From Shewanella sp. KT0246 (GTDB taxonomy: Bacteria > Pseudomonadota > Gammaproteobacteria > Enterobacterales > Shewanellaceae): a stretch of DNA of 64,000 nucleotides. Shown here piece after piece: positions 53,957-63,801 of the stretch (positions within the stretch are counted from its first letter, which is position 1; each line of letters opens with the position of its first letter). The stretch is taken from positions 1 through 64,000 of the forward strand of contig NZ_BPEV01000019.1 of assembly GCF_019654955.1 (NCBI RefSeq). The letters run 5' to 3'. The notes under the pieces were generated by a model. That model made no database searches, was not told where the DNA came from, and worked only from the letters and a program-made list of their open reading frames with translations. Position numbers and translations under genes: made by a program.

Positions 53957-56812
53957 ATGAAGTTAACTCGCAAGTCTACCGCAGCTCCTAAAGCTGCTAC
54001 CAAGTCGCTCGGTATCAACCGTCGTCAATTTATGAAGAATGCAGGTATTGCAACTGGTGGTATCGCCGCTGCTTCATTAATGGGCACAGGTATGATGCGT
54101 AGAGCTGAAGCTCATGATGTACCGCATGATGCACCTACTGAAATCAAACGCACTGTATGTTCTGCATGTGCTGTTGGTTGTGGTTTATACGCAGAAGTAC
54201 AAAATGGTGTTTGGACTGGTCAAGAACCAGCTTTCGATCACCCATTTAATGCTGGTGGCCACTGTGCTAAAGGTGCTGCATTACGTGAACATGGTCACGG
54301 TGAAAAGCGTCTTAAGTACCCAATGAAACTTGTTGATGGCAAGTGGAAAAAATTATCTTGGGAACAAGCTTACAACGAAGTCGGCGACAAAATGCTTGAT
54401 ATTCGTGAAGAGTCAGGTCCTGATTCAGTTTACTTTATGGGTAGTGCTAAGTTCTCGAACGAAGGCTGCTACATGTATCGTAAATTTGCGGCAATGTGGG
54501 GCACGAACAACGTCGATCACTCTGCACGTATTTGTCACTCTACCACGGTAGCTGGTGTTGCTAACACTTGGGGCTACGGTGCGCAAACTAACTCTTTCAA
54601 TGATATCCAGAATGCAAATGCAATCTTCTTCATCGGTGCAAACCCGGCTGAAGCGCATCCAGTTGCAATGCAGCATATCTTAATCGCGAAAGAGAAAAAC
54701 AACGCTAAGATTATCGTTGTTGACCCTCGTTTCTCTCGTACTGCAGCGCACGCTGACCTACATTGTGGTCTTCGTCCTGGTACTGATATTCCATTCATCT
54801 ACGGTATGCTTTGGCACATCTTCGAAAATGGTTGGGAAGACAAAACGTTCATCCAAGAACGTGTTTTCGAAATGGAAACAATTCGCGAAGAAGTGAAAAA
54901 GTTCCCACCGAAAGAAGTTGCTGACATCACTGGTTGTAGCGAAGAAGAAGTTTACCAAGCTGCGAAAATGATGGCAGATAACCGTCCAGGTACTGTTGTT
55001 TGGTGTATGGGTGGTACTCAGCATCACGTCGGTAATGCGAACACTCGTGCTTACTGTATCCTTCAATTAGCACTAGGTAACATGGGTGTTAAAGGCGGCG
55101 GAACAAATATTTTCCGTGGTCACGATAACGTTCAAGGCGCAACTGACTTAGGTTTGTTATTCGATAACTTACCTGGTTACTACGGCCTGACTTCTGGCGC
55201 ATGGGATCACTGGACAAACGTTTGGGACCTAGATAGAGATTGGGTTTCTAGCCGTTTTGACCAAAATGAATACCTTGGCCGTGTTCCAATGAACACTCCG
55301 GGTATCCCTTGTTCTCGCTGGCATGATGGTGTTTTAGAAACGCCTGAAAAATTAGCTCAAAAAGACCGTGTACGTATGGGCTTCTTCTGGGGTCAATCAG
55401 TTAACACTGAAACTCGTCAAGATGATGTTCGTGAAGCACTAGACAAGATGGACACAGTAGTTGTTGTGGATCCTTTCCCAACAATGGCTGGTGTTATGCA
55501 CCGTCGTCAAAACGGCGTGTACTTGCTACCAGCTTGTACTCAGTTTGAAACTGAAGGTTCAGTATCTAACTCTGGTCGTTCACAACAATGGCGTGAAAAG
55601 ATTGTTGAGCCATTATTTGAATCAAAAACTGACCTTGAGATTATGTATCGTCTATCTCAAAAGCTTGGTTTTGCTGATGAGTACACTAAGCGTATCGCTA
55701 AAGATGCAAATGATGTACTAGTCATTGAAGACATTACTCGCGAAATTAACCGCGGTATGTGGACTATTGGTATGTCAGGTCAAAGCCCTGAGCGTATCAA
55801 AGAACACACTCAAAACTGGGGCACGTTCAGCAACAAGACTCTTGAAGCTGCTGGCGGACCTGCTAAAGGCGAAACTTACGGTTTACCTTGGCCTTGTTGG
55901 GGTACTCCGGAGCAGAAGCATCCAGGTACTCAAATTCTTTACAATACGCATAAGCACGTGCTTGACGGCGGCGGTAACTTCCGTGCCCGTTACGGTATTG
56001 AATACAAAGGTAAAAACTTGTTAGCGGAAGGCAGCTTCTCTAAAGGCGCTGAAATCACTGACGGTTACCCAGAGTTCACTGCAGACATGCTTAAACAGCT
56101 TGGCTGGTTTGACGAACTGACTGCTGAAGAAAAAGTTCACGCAGAAGGTAAAAACTGGAAAACTGATATCTCTGGTGGTATCCAACGCGTTGCAATGAAG
56201 CACGGCTGTATCCCTTACGGTAATGCTAAAGCTCGTTGTATTGTATGGACATTCCCTGATGAAGTACCTGTTCACCGTGAGCCGTTATACACGCCTCGTC
56301 GTGACTTAGTATCTAAGTACCCAACGTACGCTGATATGCAAGTACATCGTTTACCAACACTGTACAAGTCAATTCAAGACAATGACAACTCTGCTAAGTA
56401 CCCACTTGCATTAACGTCAGGCCGTCTGGTTGAGTACGAAGGTGGTGGTGAAGAGTCTCGTTCTAACCCTTGGTTAGCAGAACTTCAACAAGAAATGTTT
56501 GTTGAAATTAACCCTGCAGATGCAGCTGATCGTGGTCTACGTGATGGCGATACAGTTTGGTTAGAAGGTGCTGAAGGCGGACGCATCAAGATTAAAGCAA
56601 TGGTCACTCCACGCGTTAAGCCTGGTGTAACTTGGATGCCATACCACTTCGCGGGTGAAATGCACGGCGAAAGCCTTGCACCTAACTATCCAGAAGGCAC
56701 TGTACCTTACGTATTAGGTGAATCAGCTAACACTGCACTGACCTATGGTTATGACCCTGTAACACAAATGCAGGAAACCAAAGCGTCGCTTTGTCAAATT
56801 GAAAAAGCGTAA
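53957..56812 (+). CDS. fdhA: Formate dehydrogenase catalytic subunit, cysteine type (copy 2)
   Basis: A 951-residue paralogue of the first FdhA with the same Tat signal type (NRRQFMKNA), 4Fe-4S motif (CSACAVGCGLY) and Mo ligand Cys193 in SARICHSTT. AGGAGA precedes the ATG. Long stretches are identical in DNA to copy 1 even at silent sites (for example around 55450-55490 and 54500-54555), pointing to gene conversion or recent duplication, while other parts diverge. The two may respond to different conditions; no assembly genes are duplicated. Confidence 0.94.
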   Translation: MKLTRKSTAAPKAATKSLGINRRQFMKNAGIATGGIAAASLMGTGMMRRAEAHDVPHDAPTEIKRTVCSACAVGCGLYAEVQNGVWTGQEPAFDHPFNAGGHCAKGAALREHGHGEKRLKYPMKLVDGKWKKLSWEQAYNEVGDKMLDIREESGPDSVYFMGSAKFSNEGCYMYRKFAAMWGTNNVDHSARICHSTTVAGVANTWGYGAQTNSFNDIQNANAIFFIGANPAEAHPVAMQHILIAKEKNNAKIIVVDPRFSRTAAHADLHCGLRPGTDIPFIYGMLWHIFENGWEDKTFIQERVFEMETIREEVKKFPPKEVADITGCSEEEVYQAAKMMADNRPGTVVWCMGGTQHHVGNANTRAYCILQLALGNMGVKGGGTNIFRGHDNVQGATDLGLLFDNLPGYYGLTSGAWDHWTNVWDLDRDWVSSRFDQNEYLGRVPMNTPGIPCSRWHDGVLETPEKLAQKDRVRMGFFWGQSVNTETRQDDVREALDKMDTVVVVDPFPTMAGVMHRRQNGVYLLPACTQFETEGSVSNSGRSQQWREKIVEPLFESKTDLEIMYRLSQKLGFADEYTKRIAKDANDVLVIEDITREINRGMWTIGMSGQSPERIKEHTQNWGTFSNKTLEAAGGPAKGETYGLPWPCWGTPEQKHPGTQILYNTHKHVLDGGGNFRARYGIEYKGKNLLAEGSFSKGAEITDGYPEFTADMLKQLGWFDELTAEEKVHAEGKNWKTDISGGIQRVAMKHGCIPYGNAKARCIVWTFPDEVPVHREPLYTPRRDLVSKYPTYADMQVHRLPTLYKSIQDNDNSAKYPLALTSGRLVEYEGGGEESRSNPWLAELQQEMFVEINPADAADRGLRDGDTVWLEGAEGGRIKIKAMVTPRVKPGVTWMPYHFAGEMHGESLAPNYPEGTVPYVLGESANTALTYGYDPVTQMQETKASLCQIEKA

Positions 56813-56840
56813 TTGCAGCTTAAGCTAGGAGAATTGCCAA

Positions 56841-57410
56841 ATGGCTACAATGAAATTTTTATGTGATACCAAGCGCTGCATTGAATGTAATGGTTGTGTC
56901 ACAGCTTGTAAAAACGAAAACGACTCTGCTCTAGAGTGGGGTATTCAACGTCGTCGCGTAGTAACCATCAATGATGGTGTTAAAGGCGAAGCGTCTATCT
57001 CTGTTGCTTGTATGCACTGTAGTGATGCACCTTGTATGGCTGTATGTCCTGCAGATTGTTTCTACAAAACAGAAGACGGTATCGTTCTTCACGACAAAGA
57101 TACTTGTATCGGTTGTGGTTACTGTTTATATGCATGTCCGTTCGGAGCTCCTCAGTTCCCTCAGTCTGGTGCTTTTGGTAGCCGTGGCAAAATGGACAAG
57201 TGTACTTTCTGTGCCGGTGGCCCTGAAGAAGATCATTCACACGCTGAGCGTGAGAAGTACGGTGCAAACCGTGTCGCTGAAGGTAAGCTTCCAATGTGTG
57301 CTGAGCTTTGTGCAACTAAGTCGCTACTTGCTGGTGATGCAGAAATCGTTTCTGCCATCTTCCGTGAGCGTGTTGCTTATCGCGGTGCTAACAAAGGTGT
57401 TTGGGGTTAA
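56841..57410 (+). CDS. fdhB: Formate dehydrogenase iron-sulfur subunit (copy 2)
   Basis: A 189-residue subunit with the same four cysteine groups as copy 1: CDTKRCIECNGCVTAC, CMHCSDAPCMAVCP, CIGCGYCLYACP and CTFCAGGP. The first 50 residues are almost identical to copy 1. The C-terminus is nine residues shorter, ending NKGVWG. AGGAGAA lies upstream. It sits between fdhA and fdhC copy 2. Confidence 0.93.
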   Translation: MATMKFLCDTKRCIECNGCVTACKNENDSALEWGIQRRRVVTINDGVKGEASISVACMHCSDAPCMAVCPADCFYKTEDGIVLHDKDTCIGCGYCLYACPFGAPQFPQSGAFGSRGKMDKCTFCAGGPEEDHSHAEREKYGANRVAEGKLPMCAELCATKSLLAGDAEIVSAIFRERVAYRGANKGVWG

Positions 57411-57484
57411 TCTCCGCCTAAGTTAGTCAGCTTAGCTATGATGCCTGAGGCAACTCGGGCATCGAATAGCATAGAGGATGTATT

Positions 57485-58474
57485 ATGAACAAGTGGTTCA
57501 AACAAATTGGCGTTGTTATCGCACTGATGTTCAGTGTTATGACATTCGCACACGCTAGTGGAAGTGGTGAAGAATCTCTTACCGTTCAAGATGGCAATGC
57601 GCAATTATGGGCACAGCTTAAAGACGGTGTAGAGGGACGTACCACATCTACCAGTGAGTTCCATGCACAACCAATCAATACTTATGATTTACGTGTATTC
57701 GAACTTCGTAGTGACTTATTAGCGCCAGCTTTAATGGCTGCGTTATTTGGCATGATCATCATCTTCTTACTGTTTATTAAAATAAACGGTATTTCAAAAT
57801 TACACGGTGGTTTCACCGGTAAGATGGTGTATCGCTGGTCTAAATTTGATGTATCAATTCACTGGTTAGGTGCGATTCCTTGCTTGTTATTGATTCTGAC
57901 AGGTTTAGTACTACTTGCTGGTCGTTTCTTCTTCCAACCGTATATCGGTGAAGGAATGTGGGCTGGTATGGTAAATGCTTCTAAAGTTATCCATGATTAT
58001 ATGGCTATCCCATTCATGTTGGGTTGGGCGTTAATGGTAGTACTTTGGGCTAAAAACCAAATGCCAAAAATGTACGACATTAAATGGATGATGGTTGTTG
58101 GTGGTTACATTAACTTCGGTCCATTTAAAGGTAAGCACCCTGACGCTGGCTTTGCTAACGCAGGTGAAAAACTATGGTTCTGGGCTTTCGCTCTATTCGG
58201 TCTATTCATCTCAGTATCAGGAATGTTATTACTATTCCCGAACTTATTTGAACCAAGCCGTAACCTAAGCTTACTTGCTCTTATTGTTCACTCAGTAAGT
58301 GCTATCGTTATCTGTGCTTTCTCTATCGTACATATCTTCATGGCAACAGCTATGTCAGAAGGTGGTATGGATTGTATGGTGTCTGGCTACTGTGATGAGC
58401 AGTGGGCTAAGCAGCATCACAACCTTTGGTATGACGAAATCAAAGAAAAAGGCGAGCTTAAATATAAAGACTAA
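57485..58474 (+). CDS. fdhC: Formate dehydrogenase cytochrome b subunit (copy 2)
   Basis: A 329-residue cytochrome b paralogue: signal-like N-terminus (to about residue 25, ending AHA), helix near 79-98 and four core helices. His ligands are expected in FDVSIHWLGAI, VIHDYMAIPF and FSIVHIFMATAM. GAGGATGT precedes the ATG. The sequence around KMYDIKWMMVVGGYINFGPFKGKHPDAGFANAG (given in part) closely matches copy 1. A terminator follows, closing the second cassette. Confidence 0.9.
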   Translation: MNKWFKQIGVVIALMFSVMTFAHASGSGEESLTVQDGNAQLWAQLKDGVEGRTTSTSEFHAQPINTYDLRVFELRSDLLAPALMAALFGMIIIFLLFIKINGISKLHGGFTGKMVYRWSKFDVSIHWLGAIPCLLLILTGLVLLAGRFFFQPYIGEGMWAGMVNASKVIHDYMAIPFMLGWALMVVLWAKNQMPKMYDIKWMMVVGGYINFGPFKGKHPDAGFANAGEKLWFWAFALFGLFISVSGMLLLFPNLFEPSRNLSLLALIVHSVSAIVICAFSIVHIFMATAMSEGGMDCMVSGYCDEQWAKQHHNLWYDEIKEKGELKYKD

Positions 58475-58785
58475 TTAGTCTTAATATTAAGTCGTAAACA
58501 CCCTCAACAGCATCGCTTTTGAGGGTGTTTTTATATCTGAAACTTTAAACCCAACCTGGCAACATCAATCTTTATTATATTTAACATATGGATAGTGTAT
58601 ATTAGATTCTGATTAATTAATGAGTACTAATCTGTGATCTTCATGGTAAAAATCAACAGATATAGTTGTGATTAACCCCTAAGTTATAGATAGTTCACAT
58701 AATGGTTACTCGATTGAGAGTACTCTGCTCAATCTGCAACCAAGTAGCGTTGCTAGTGTGTACAAATTTTTAGATAGGAAGTGCT
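58475..58785. other. Region between fdh copy 2 and the HemN-like gene
   Basis: A 311-bp stretch without a gene: terminator at its start, then AT-rich DNA that should contain the promoter of the HemN-like gene. I saw no clear regulator site. Confidence 0.5.
58496..58532 (+). terminator. Terminator after fdhC copy 2
   Basis: AAACACCCTCAA (58496-58507) pairs with TTGAGGGTGTTT (58519-58530), 12 pairs, loop 11 bases, T run at the end. Confidence 0.9.
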
Positions 58786-60123
58786 ATGTCATCGATAATT
58801 AAGCCATCAGATAAAATTATCCAATCGCCTTATGAAGCGAATATTACCACCCCAGATTGGATGATTAGCGGGATGGAAAAAGTGATGCAGTTTTATGTTG
58901 ATCGTAACTTACGATTAGATACTGTTTCAGCTGAAATGATGCCAAAGCCTGTTGAAGGTAAAAAGTACATGCTATATGCGCATGTGCCTTTTTGTCATAC
59001 CTTATGTTCATATTGTACTTTCCATCGCTTCCTATTTAAGGAAGAAAAAGCGCGTCGCTATTTTGTTTCGCTGCGTAAAGAAATGGATATGGTTAAAAAT
59101 TTAGGTTACGACTTCGAATCTATGTACATTGGTGGCGGGACGACTACGGTACTCGAAGACGAACTAGCACGCACAATTGAACATGCTAAAACTTTATTCC
59201 CAAATATTAAAGAAGTGTCGTGTGAATCTGATCCACAACACTTAGATAGCGATGGCTTTAAGCAATTAAAAGGCTTAGTGGATCGTATGTCTATCGGTGT
59301 TCAAAGTTTTAATGATGACATTTTGACCATGACAGACCGAATTGAGAAGTTTGGTAATGGCCAGCAAACTTTTGACCGCATCATGGCGGCAAAAGAGTTA
59401 TTCCCAATTATTAATGTTGATTTGATTTTCGGTTTCCGTGGTCAAACAGATGAGATTATTCAACATGATTTGGATATGGCATCAAAATTAGACCCACGCC
59501 AAATCACCACTTACCCATTAATGATTACCCACCAAACTCGTAAGAGTGTTAAGGGGAAATTGGCTGCGCCGCACGGTGATATGGCCCGTCAGTATCGTCA
59601 GATTTTGAATAGCTTAAATGGTCAATACACGCAGCTTTCAGGTTGGGCATTTGGTAAAGCCAATAATGAAGGCTTCGACGAATACGTTATCGATTTCGAT
59701 GAGTATTTAGGTGTCGGTTCTGGTTCATTCAGCTTTTTGGATGACACCTTGTACGTAAATACCTTCTCGCTCAAAAAATACCAACAGCGTATTGAAAACG
59801 GTTTGATGGGGGTTGAGCAACAAAAGCAATATGGCAAAAAAGAAGTTATGCAATACCGCTTCTTGTTAGGCATGTTCTCTGGTCGCCTTTCTCGCAAATA
59901 CTTCCGCGATACGTTCGGTGTAAACTTAGATACTGCGTTATTTAAAGAAATGGCATCAATGAAATTAATGGGCGCCATTAAAAATGACCCGAATGACCCT
60001 GATAAAATTATTTGGACCGATAACGGTAAAATGATGGGCTTATTGATGATGAAAGAATTCTACTCAGGTATGGATAACGTGCGCGCACAACTGCGTAAGC
60101 CACTGACACCTGAAGATATGTAA
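58786..60123 (+). CDS. HemN-like radical SAM protein (coproporphyrinogen III oxidase family)
   Basis: A 445-residue radical SAM enzyme. The SAM-cluster motif is Cys70, Cys74 and Cys77 in CHTLCSYC, followed by the HemN-type MYIGGGTTTVLEDEL, SIGVQSFNDDIL and DLIFGFRGQT. It is in the family of oxygen-independent coproporphyrinogen III oxidase, but paralogues include haem transporters or haem-degrading proteins, so the substrate is uncertain. It sits beside the formate dehydrogenase locus, whose cytochrome b subunits need haem. AGGAAG precedes the ATG. Confidence 0.82.
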   Translation: MSSIIKPSDKIIQSPYEANITTPDWMISGMEKVMQFYVDRNLRLDTVSAEMMPKPVEGKKYMLYAHVPFCHTLCSYCTFHRFLFKEEKARRYFVSLRKEMDMVKNLGYDFESMYIGGGTTTVLEDELARTIEHAKTLFPNIKEVSCESDPQHLDSDGFKQLKGLVDRMSIGVQSFNDDILTMTDRIEKFGNGQQTFDRIMAAKELFPIINVDLIFGFRGQTDEIIQHDLDMASKLDPRQITTYPLMITHQTRKSVKGKLAAPHGDMARQYRQILNSLNGQYTQLSGWAFGKANNEGFDEYVIDFDEYLGVGSGSFSFLDDTLYVNTFSLKKYQQRIENGLMGVEQQKQYGKKEVMQYRFLLGMFSGRLSRKYFRDTFGVNLDTALFKEMASMKLMGAIKNDPNDPDKIIWTDNGKMMGLLMMKEFYSGMDNVRAQLRKPLTPEDM

Positions 60124-60156
60124 TTCTGACACCAGTTGTTTCTAAATAGCTAGAAT

Positions 60157-60187
60157 AAAGGCAGTGATAATCATCACTGCCTTTTTT
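60157..60187 (+). terminator. Terminator after the HemN-like gene
   Basis: AAAGGCAGTGAT (60157-60168) pairs with ATCACTGCCTTT (60173-60184), loop AATC, followed by further Ts. Confidence 0.9.
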
Positions 60188-60293
60188 GTTTTTTGCAGTA
60201 TACTGATTTTGATATCGACCGAAGGTGCTATTCATTTAAAGCGCTTTTTTAAGACCTTCAATTTGAGATTAAACGCTGAATATAGAGACTGCT

Positions 60294-61133
60294 ATGGCCA
60301 ACATTTTACTGCTTGCCAATATTAATTGTGACCGACTACTTGAACTTGATAAACCCCTGCAAACAGGTGGACGCTTCCATTATCAAGACGGAGGCTTAAG
60401 GTTAGGTGGTGGCGGAGCTAATACAGGTATTGGCCTTGTGTGGGCTGGTCATTCTGTTTCGTTAGTAAGCCAAGTGGGAAATGATAAAATTGGCAACTGG
60501 ATTTTAGCTCAAGCAAGCACCCAAGGTTTAGATTGTCGCTTAGTAGAACGCTTTCAAGGTAATACCTGTGAAATGTTATTGGTAATGACACCTGATGGCG
60601 AACGCACGATAATCCGTCCTGAAAGACCTATTTTTGAGCTATCTTCGCCGCCAAAGTGGCAACAATTTGATGCTTTATACTCTAACTCTTCAGCTAAAGG
60701 TATTAGTCGCTGGACAGAGTCTGCACTGGATTCTTGCTTGGTTGTATCTCAATTAGCTAAAGACGAGCGAGTGCGTCCGTGTCATATTTTGATTGCTTCA
60801 ATCACTGATATGGAAGGGCGTTGTAATGGTGATAAGTGGGGCTTTGCTGCAAGCATTGCTGGTGAGTCTTTACGTTACTTTGTGGTCACAGATGGTGAGA
60901 ATGGAGCCATTGCCTACAGTGAGCATGAACAAGTTCATGTGCCTGCGGTTTTATCAGAGGTGGTGGATACTACAGGTGCTGGTGATGCCTATGCCGCAGG
61001 CTTGATTCATTACCTGTGTGAGCAAAAAACCATTGGTGAAGCAATGGAAGAAGGGGCGAGATGGGCTGCATTTGCTGTTGCTACACCAAGTTCTGTACCA
61101 GGAGATGGCTTAAAAACCTACCTAGAAACATAG
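60294..61133 (+). CDS. PfkB-family carbohydrate kinase
   Basis: A 279-residue PfkB (ribokinase-like) sugar kinase. The N-terminal side has RLGGGGANTGIGLVWAG (substrate loop) and the C-terminal signature DTTGAGDAYAAG, where Asp231 is the catalytic base. The sugar cannot be named from sequence. It is short for the family (usually about 300), losing part of the middle. It is a single gene, flanked by terminators. Confidence 0.88.
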   Translation: MANILLLANINCDRLLELDKPLQTGGRFHYQDGGLRLGGGGANTGIGLVWAGHSVSLVSQVGNDKIGNWILAQASTQGLDCRLVERFQGNTCEMLLVMTPDGERTIIRPERPIFELSSPPKWQQFDALYSNSSAKGISRWTESALDSCLVVSQLAKDERVRPCHILIASITDMEGRCNGDKWGFAASIAGESLRYFVVTDGENGAIAYSEHEQVHVPAVLSEVVDTTGAGDAYAAGLIHYLCEQKTIGEAMEEGARWAAFAVATPSSVPGDGLKTYLET

Positions 61134-61537
61134 TAAAACGAGTCATAATGACAAGTTCATTCTTCCGTCATATAACTGTCTCTGTTCTGTCATGAACTGC
61201 ATTTATAATTTTGCCGTAATTTGTTGAAAGGCAATCTTTTCCGCTAAAGATTAGTTTTAAATAATCCTTCCTACTTCCTGGAAGTTAATTGCAATCCTAT
61301 TTATTTTGTTTGAATTTATGGCCCTGTATTCCCCCATTTGCAGGGCCTTTTTTATCTAATAAACAAACTACCTAATCACTCAGCCTGATCCATACTCAAC
61401 TCTAGCGATAAAAGTCGATGCGTCTTTAATGCTTTTCAGTTAGTATTTACATTGGTTTAACATGTTCGCATATACCAGTTCTTTTAGATGCCATCATCGT
61501 TTGAGGCTTTGAAGAACTAAGATTTAGTAGGGGCGTT
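61134..61537 (+). other. 404-bp intergenic region, possibly holding a small RNA
   Basis: There is no protein gene here. A well-formed terminator (61320-61353) lies 187 bp after the PfkB stop, unusually far for that gene, so an independent short transcript ending there is possible. The remainder before 61538 should hold the diguanylate cyclase promoter. Confidence 0.35.
61320..61353 (+). terminator. Terminator 190 bp after the PfkB gene
   Basis: GGCCCTG (61320-61326) pairs with CAGGGCC (61341-61347), loop of 14 bases, tail of six Ts. Confidence 0.85.
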
Positions 61538-62995
61538 ATGGGAAATAAAGTTTGGAACGATAAGAAGCGTTTTATATGGATGCTATCTATATTGCTGTTA
61601 GCCGCATTTATTGTCACCAGCGGTATTAGTTATCAAGTCGCTCATGAGTCATTAAGCGAACAAATTGAAGACAATACATTGCCACTCACCAGTGACAATA
61701 TCTATTCAGAAATTCAACAAGACCTACTACGACCTATCTTTATATCCTCCTTAATGGCACAAGACACTTTTGTCAGAGACTGGACCATTAATGATGAACA
61801 AGAACCTGAAAAATTAGTTCGATACCTCAAAGAAATTCAAGAAAAGTACAATACTGTCACCAGTTTTTTTGTGTCAGAAGCTAGCCGAAATTATTATCAT
61901 TCCACGGGTGTATTACGAAAAATAGAAGACGTGTCTGTTGATGATGCTTGGTACTTTAGAGTGCGCTCATTACCAACATCTGAAGACTATGAAATCAATA
62001 TTGATACCGATACAGCAAATAAAAATCGTACGGTTATTTATGTGAACTATAAAGTGTATGACTTTGATGGAAACTTTATTGGTGTCACCGGAGTTGGCTT
62101 AGCAGTTGAAAGCGTTAAAAAGATGATTGAGCTTTATCAAACTCGCTATAACCGTAAAGTGTACTTTTCTGATAGACAAGGCAACATTACTCTACGTAGT
62201 GAAGGGTTTGATGGCGCTTCAACATTGCAGTCTACCCAAGGTTTAGAAAAGTTAGCCACACGTATTTTAACGAGTCCAAGTGCTTCTTTTTCTTATCTAC
62301 GGGATAATCGCACGATATACCTCAACAGCCGATTAGTGGAAGAATTCCAATGGTATTTGATGGTAGAGCAAGATGAAGTGTTAGCTGAGAAAAAGTTACT
62401 GACCACCTTTTGGGTGAACATTGGCCTGAGTTTAGTGGTGACCTTTGGGATATTACTTATTGCCAATATGACTCTAGGTAAATATCAACGAAAACTTGAG
62501 ATGATGGCCTCTACCGATAAATTAACGGGGGCGGCAAATAGGCAAGCATTTGAAGAGTACTTTACTCGTTCAATATCTCGTGCGGTGGTTGAGTCGATTC
62601 CCATGGCTGTTTTGATACTCGATATTGATCATTTCAAACAGGTGAATGATAAATATGGTCATAATATTGGGGACTTAGTTATTCAGTCTGCGGCTAATGT
62701 GCTCAAGTTACATTTAAGTAATGCCGACTTACTATGTCGCTGGGGCGGCGAAGAGTTTTTGATATTGTTGCCGAACAACAATGCCAGTCAAGCACATGAT
62801 TTAGCAGATAAAATACGAGAGTCTGTTGCAGCGAAAAACATAAAAGTAAATGGCAGTGATATTAATATCACCATCAGCTGCGGTGTGGCAGAGTACCGTA
62901 AAACAGAAACTCCAGAAGAGTTAATTAACCGTGCAGATATCGCCTTATATCAAGCGAAAGAGCAAGGACGGAATCAGGTAGTCTTATCCTATTAA
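61538..62995 (+). CDS. Membrane diguanylate cyclase with periplasmic sensor
   Basis: A 485-residue protein: transmembrane helix near residues 12-32, periplasmic Cache-like sensor (about 33-290), a second helix (about 292-312), then a GGDEF domain (about 325-485). The active site is GGEEF (residues 403-407 in RWGGEEFL), as in active cyclases, which make the messenger cyclic di-GMP. The inhibitory RxxD site expected just before it is replaced by SNAD, so feedback inhibition may be lost. The ligand is unknown. It is a single gene. Confidence 0.9.
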   Translation: MGNKVWNDKKRFIWMLSILLLAAFIVTSGISYQVAHESLSEQIEDNTLPLTSDNIYSEIQQDLLRPIFISSLMAQDTFVRDWTINDEQEPEKLVRYLKEIQEKYNTVTSFFVSEASRNYYHSTGVLRKIEDVSVDDAWYFRVRSLPTSEDYEINIDTDTANKNRTVIYVNYKVYDFDGNFIGVTGVGLAVESVKKMIELYQTRYNRKVYFSDRQGNITLRSEGFDGASTLQSTQGLEKLATRILTSPSASFSYLRDNRTIYLNSRLVEEFQWYLMVEQDEVLAEKKLLTTFWVNIGLSLVVTFGILLIANMTLGKYQRKLEMMASTDKLTGAANRQAFEEYFTRSISRAVVESIPMAVLILDIDHFKQVNDKYGHNIGDLVIQSAANVLKLHLSNADLLCRWGGEEFLILLPNNNASQAHDLADKIRESVAAKNIKVNGSDINITISCGVAEYRKTETPEELINRADIALYQAKEQGRNQVVLSY

Positions 62996-63054
62996 TTAAT
63001 TGTTTTATGGTTAAACGAAAACGTTAATACAAATTCAACGACGAGAGAGTAGTA

Positions 63055-63759
63055 ATGGCAGGCCATGTGTTAGCAAAGAAGATTTCAGGTTTATTCCGCG
63101 GTGATAAAATTGATGTCAATAAAGGTATTGAAACGGCCATGGATAACAAGCTAGCTGTGCCAAGCCTTAAGGTGAATAAGTCTGGCGTTGATGGCGATAC
63201 TCAAGCAGATCCTGTTCATCACGGCGGTGAGGAGCGTGTATTACATCACTTTCCGCGAGAGCATTATGGCCAATACCGTCGCTGGGATTTAATCACTAAC
63301 TTTAAAGATGTGCCAGCCATGGGCGAGAACATCAGTACGGTAGGTTTAGATGAATCTCAGGTGAATATTGGCGATATTATTCAAATTGGTGATGTACTTT
63401 TGCAAGTGACACAACCGCGCTCGCCATGCTTTAAACTTAATGTGCAATTTGGCCACCCTAAATTTGCGTTAGCAATGCAAGAGAGCCGAATGTGTGGCTG
63501 GTTCTATAAAGTCTTGCGAGAAGGTGTGATTAAGGCAGGCGACAGTGTGATATTGATCGAGAGAAAAACAGATATCAGTATTGCTCAAGCCATGAAGATC
63601 TATTTTTTAGCCGAAATAGACCCTGAGCAGTATCAGCAATTAATGCAATGTGAAGGTTTGGCTAAAAACTGGGTAGCGAGCATGCAAAACCGTATCGATA
63701 CTCAGAAAATAGAGAATTGGCAATACCGGTTATATGGCCCAGAAGGCGATCCTGCTTAA
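63055..63759 (+). CDS. MOSC-domain protein, YiiM-like
   Basis: A 234-residue MOSC-domain protein close to E. coli YiiM, which with molybdenum cofactor reduces N-hydroxylated bases and gives 6-N-hydroxylaminopurine resistance. The domain shows KSGVDGDTQADPVHHGGEE (about residues 42-60), FPREHYGQY and the Cys-containing QPRSPCFKLNVQFG (Cys125, the likely Mo ligand). GAGAGAG lies upstream of the ATG. It adds another molybdenum-cofactor user to the window. Confidence 0.88.
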   Translation: MAGHVLAKKISGLFRGDKIDVNKGIETAMDNKLAVPSLKVNKSGVDGDTQADPVHHGGEERVLHHFPREHYGQYRRWDLITNFKDVPAMGENISTVGLDESQVNIGDIIQIGDVLLQVTQPRSPCFKLNVQFGHPKFALAMQESRMCGWFYKVLREGVIKAGDSVILIERKTDISIAQAMKIYFLAEIDPEQYQQLMQCEGLAKNWVASMQNRIDTQKIENWQYRLYGPEGDPA

Positions 63760-63801
63760 GCGCATTTGATAGATAAAAATTAATAACGACAAGGAACAAG
63801 A

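Noticed and set aside
56971-57426. 151-codon frame overlapping fdhB copy 2
   Set aside because: Out-of-frame reading of a highly conserved ferredoxin gene; no start site.
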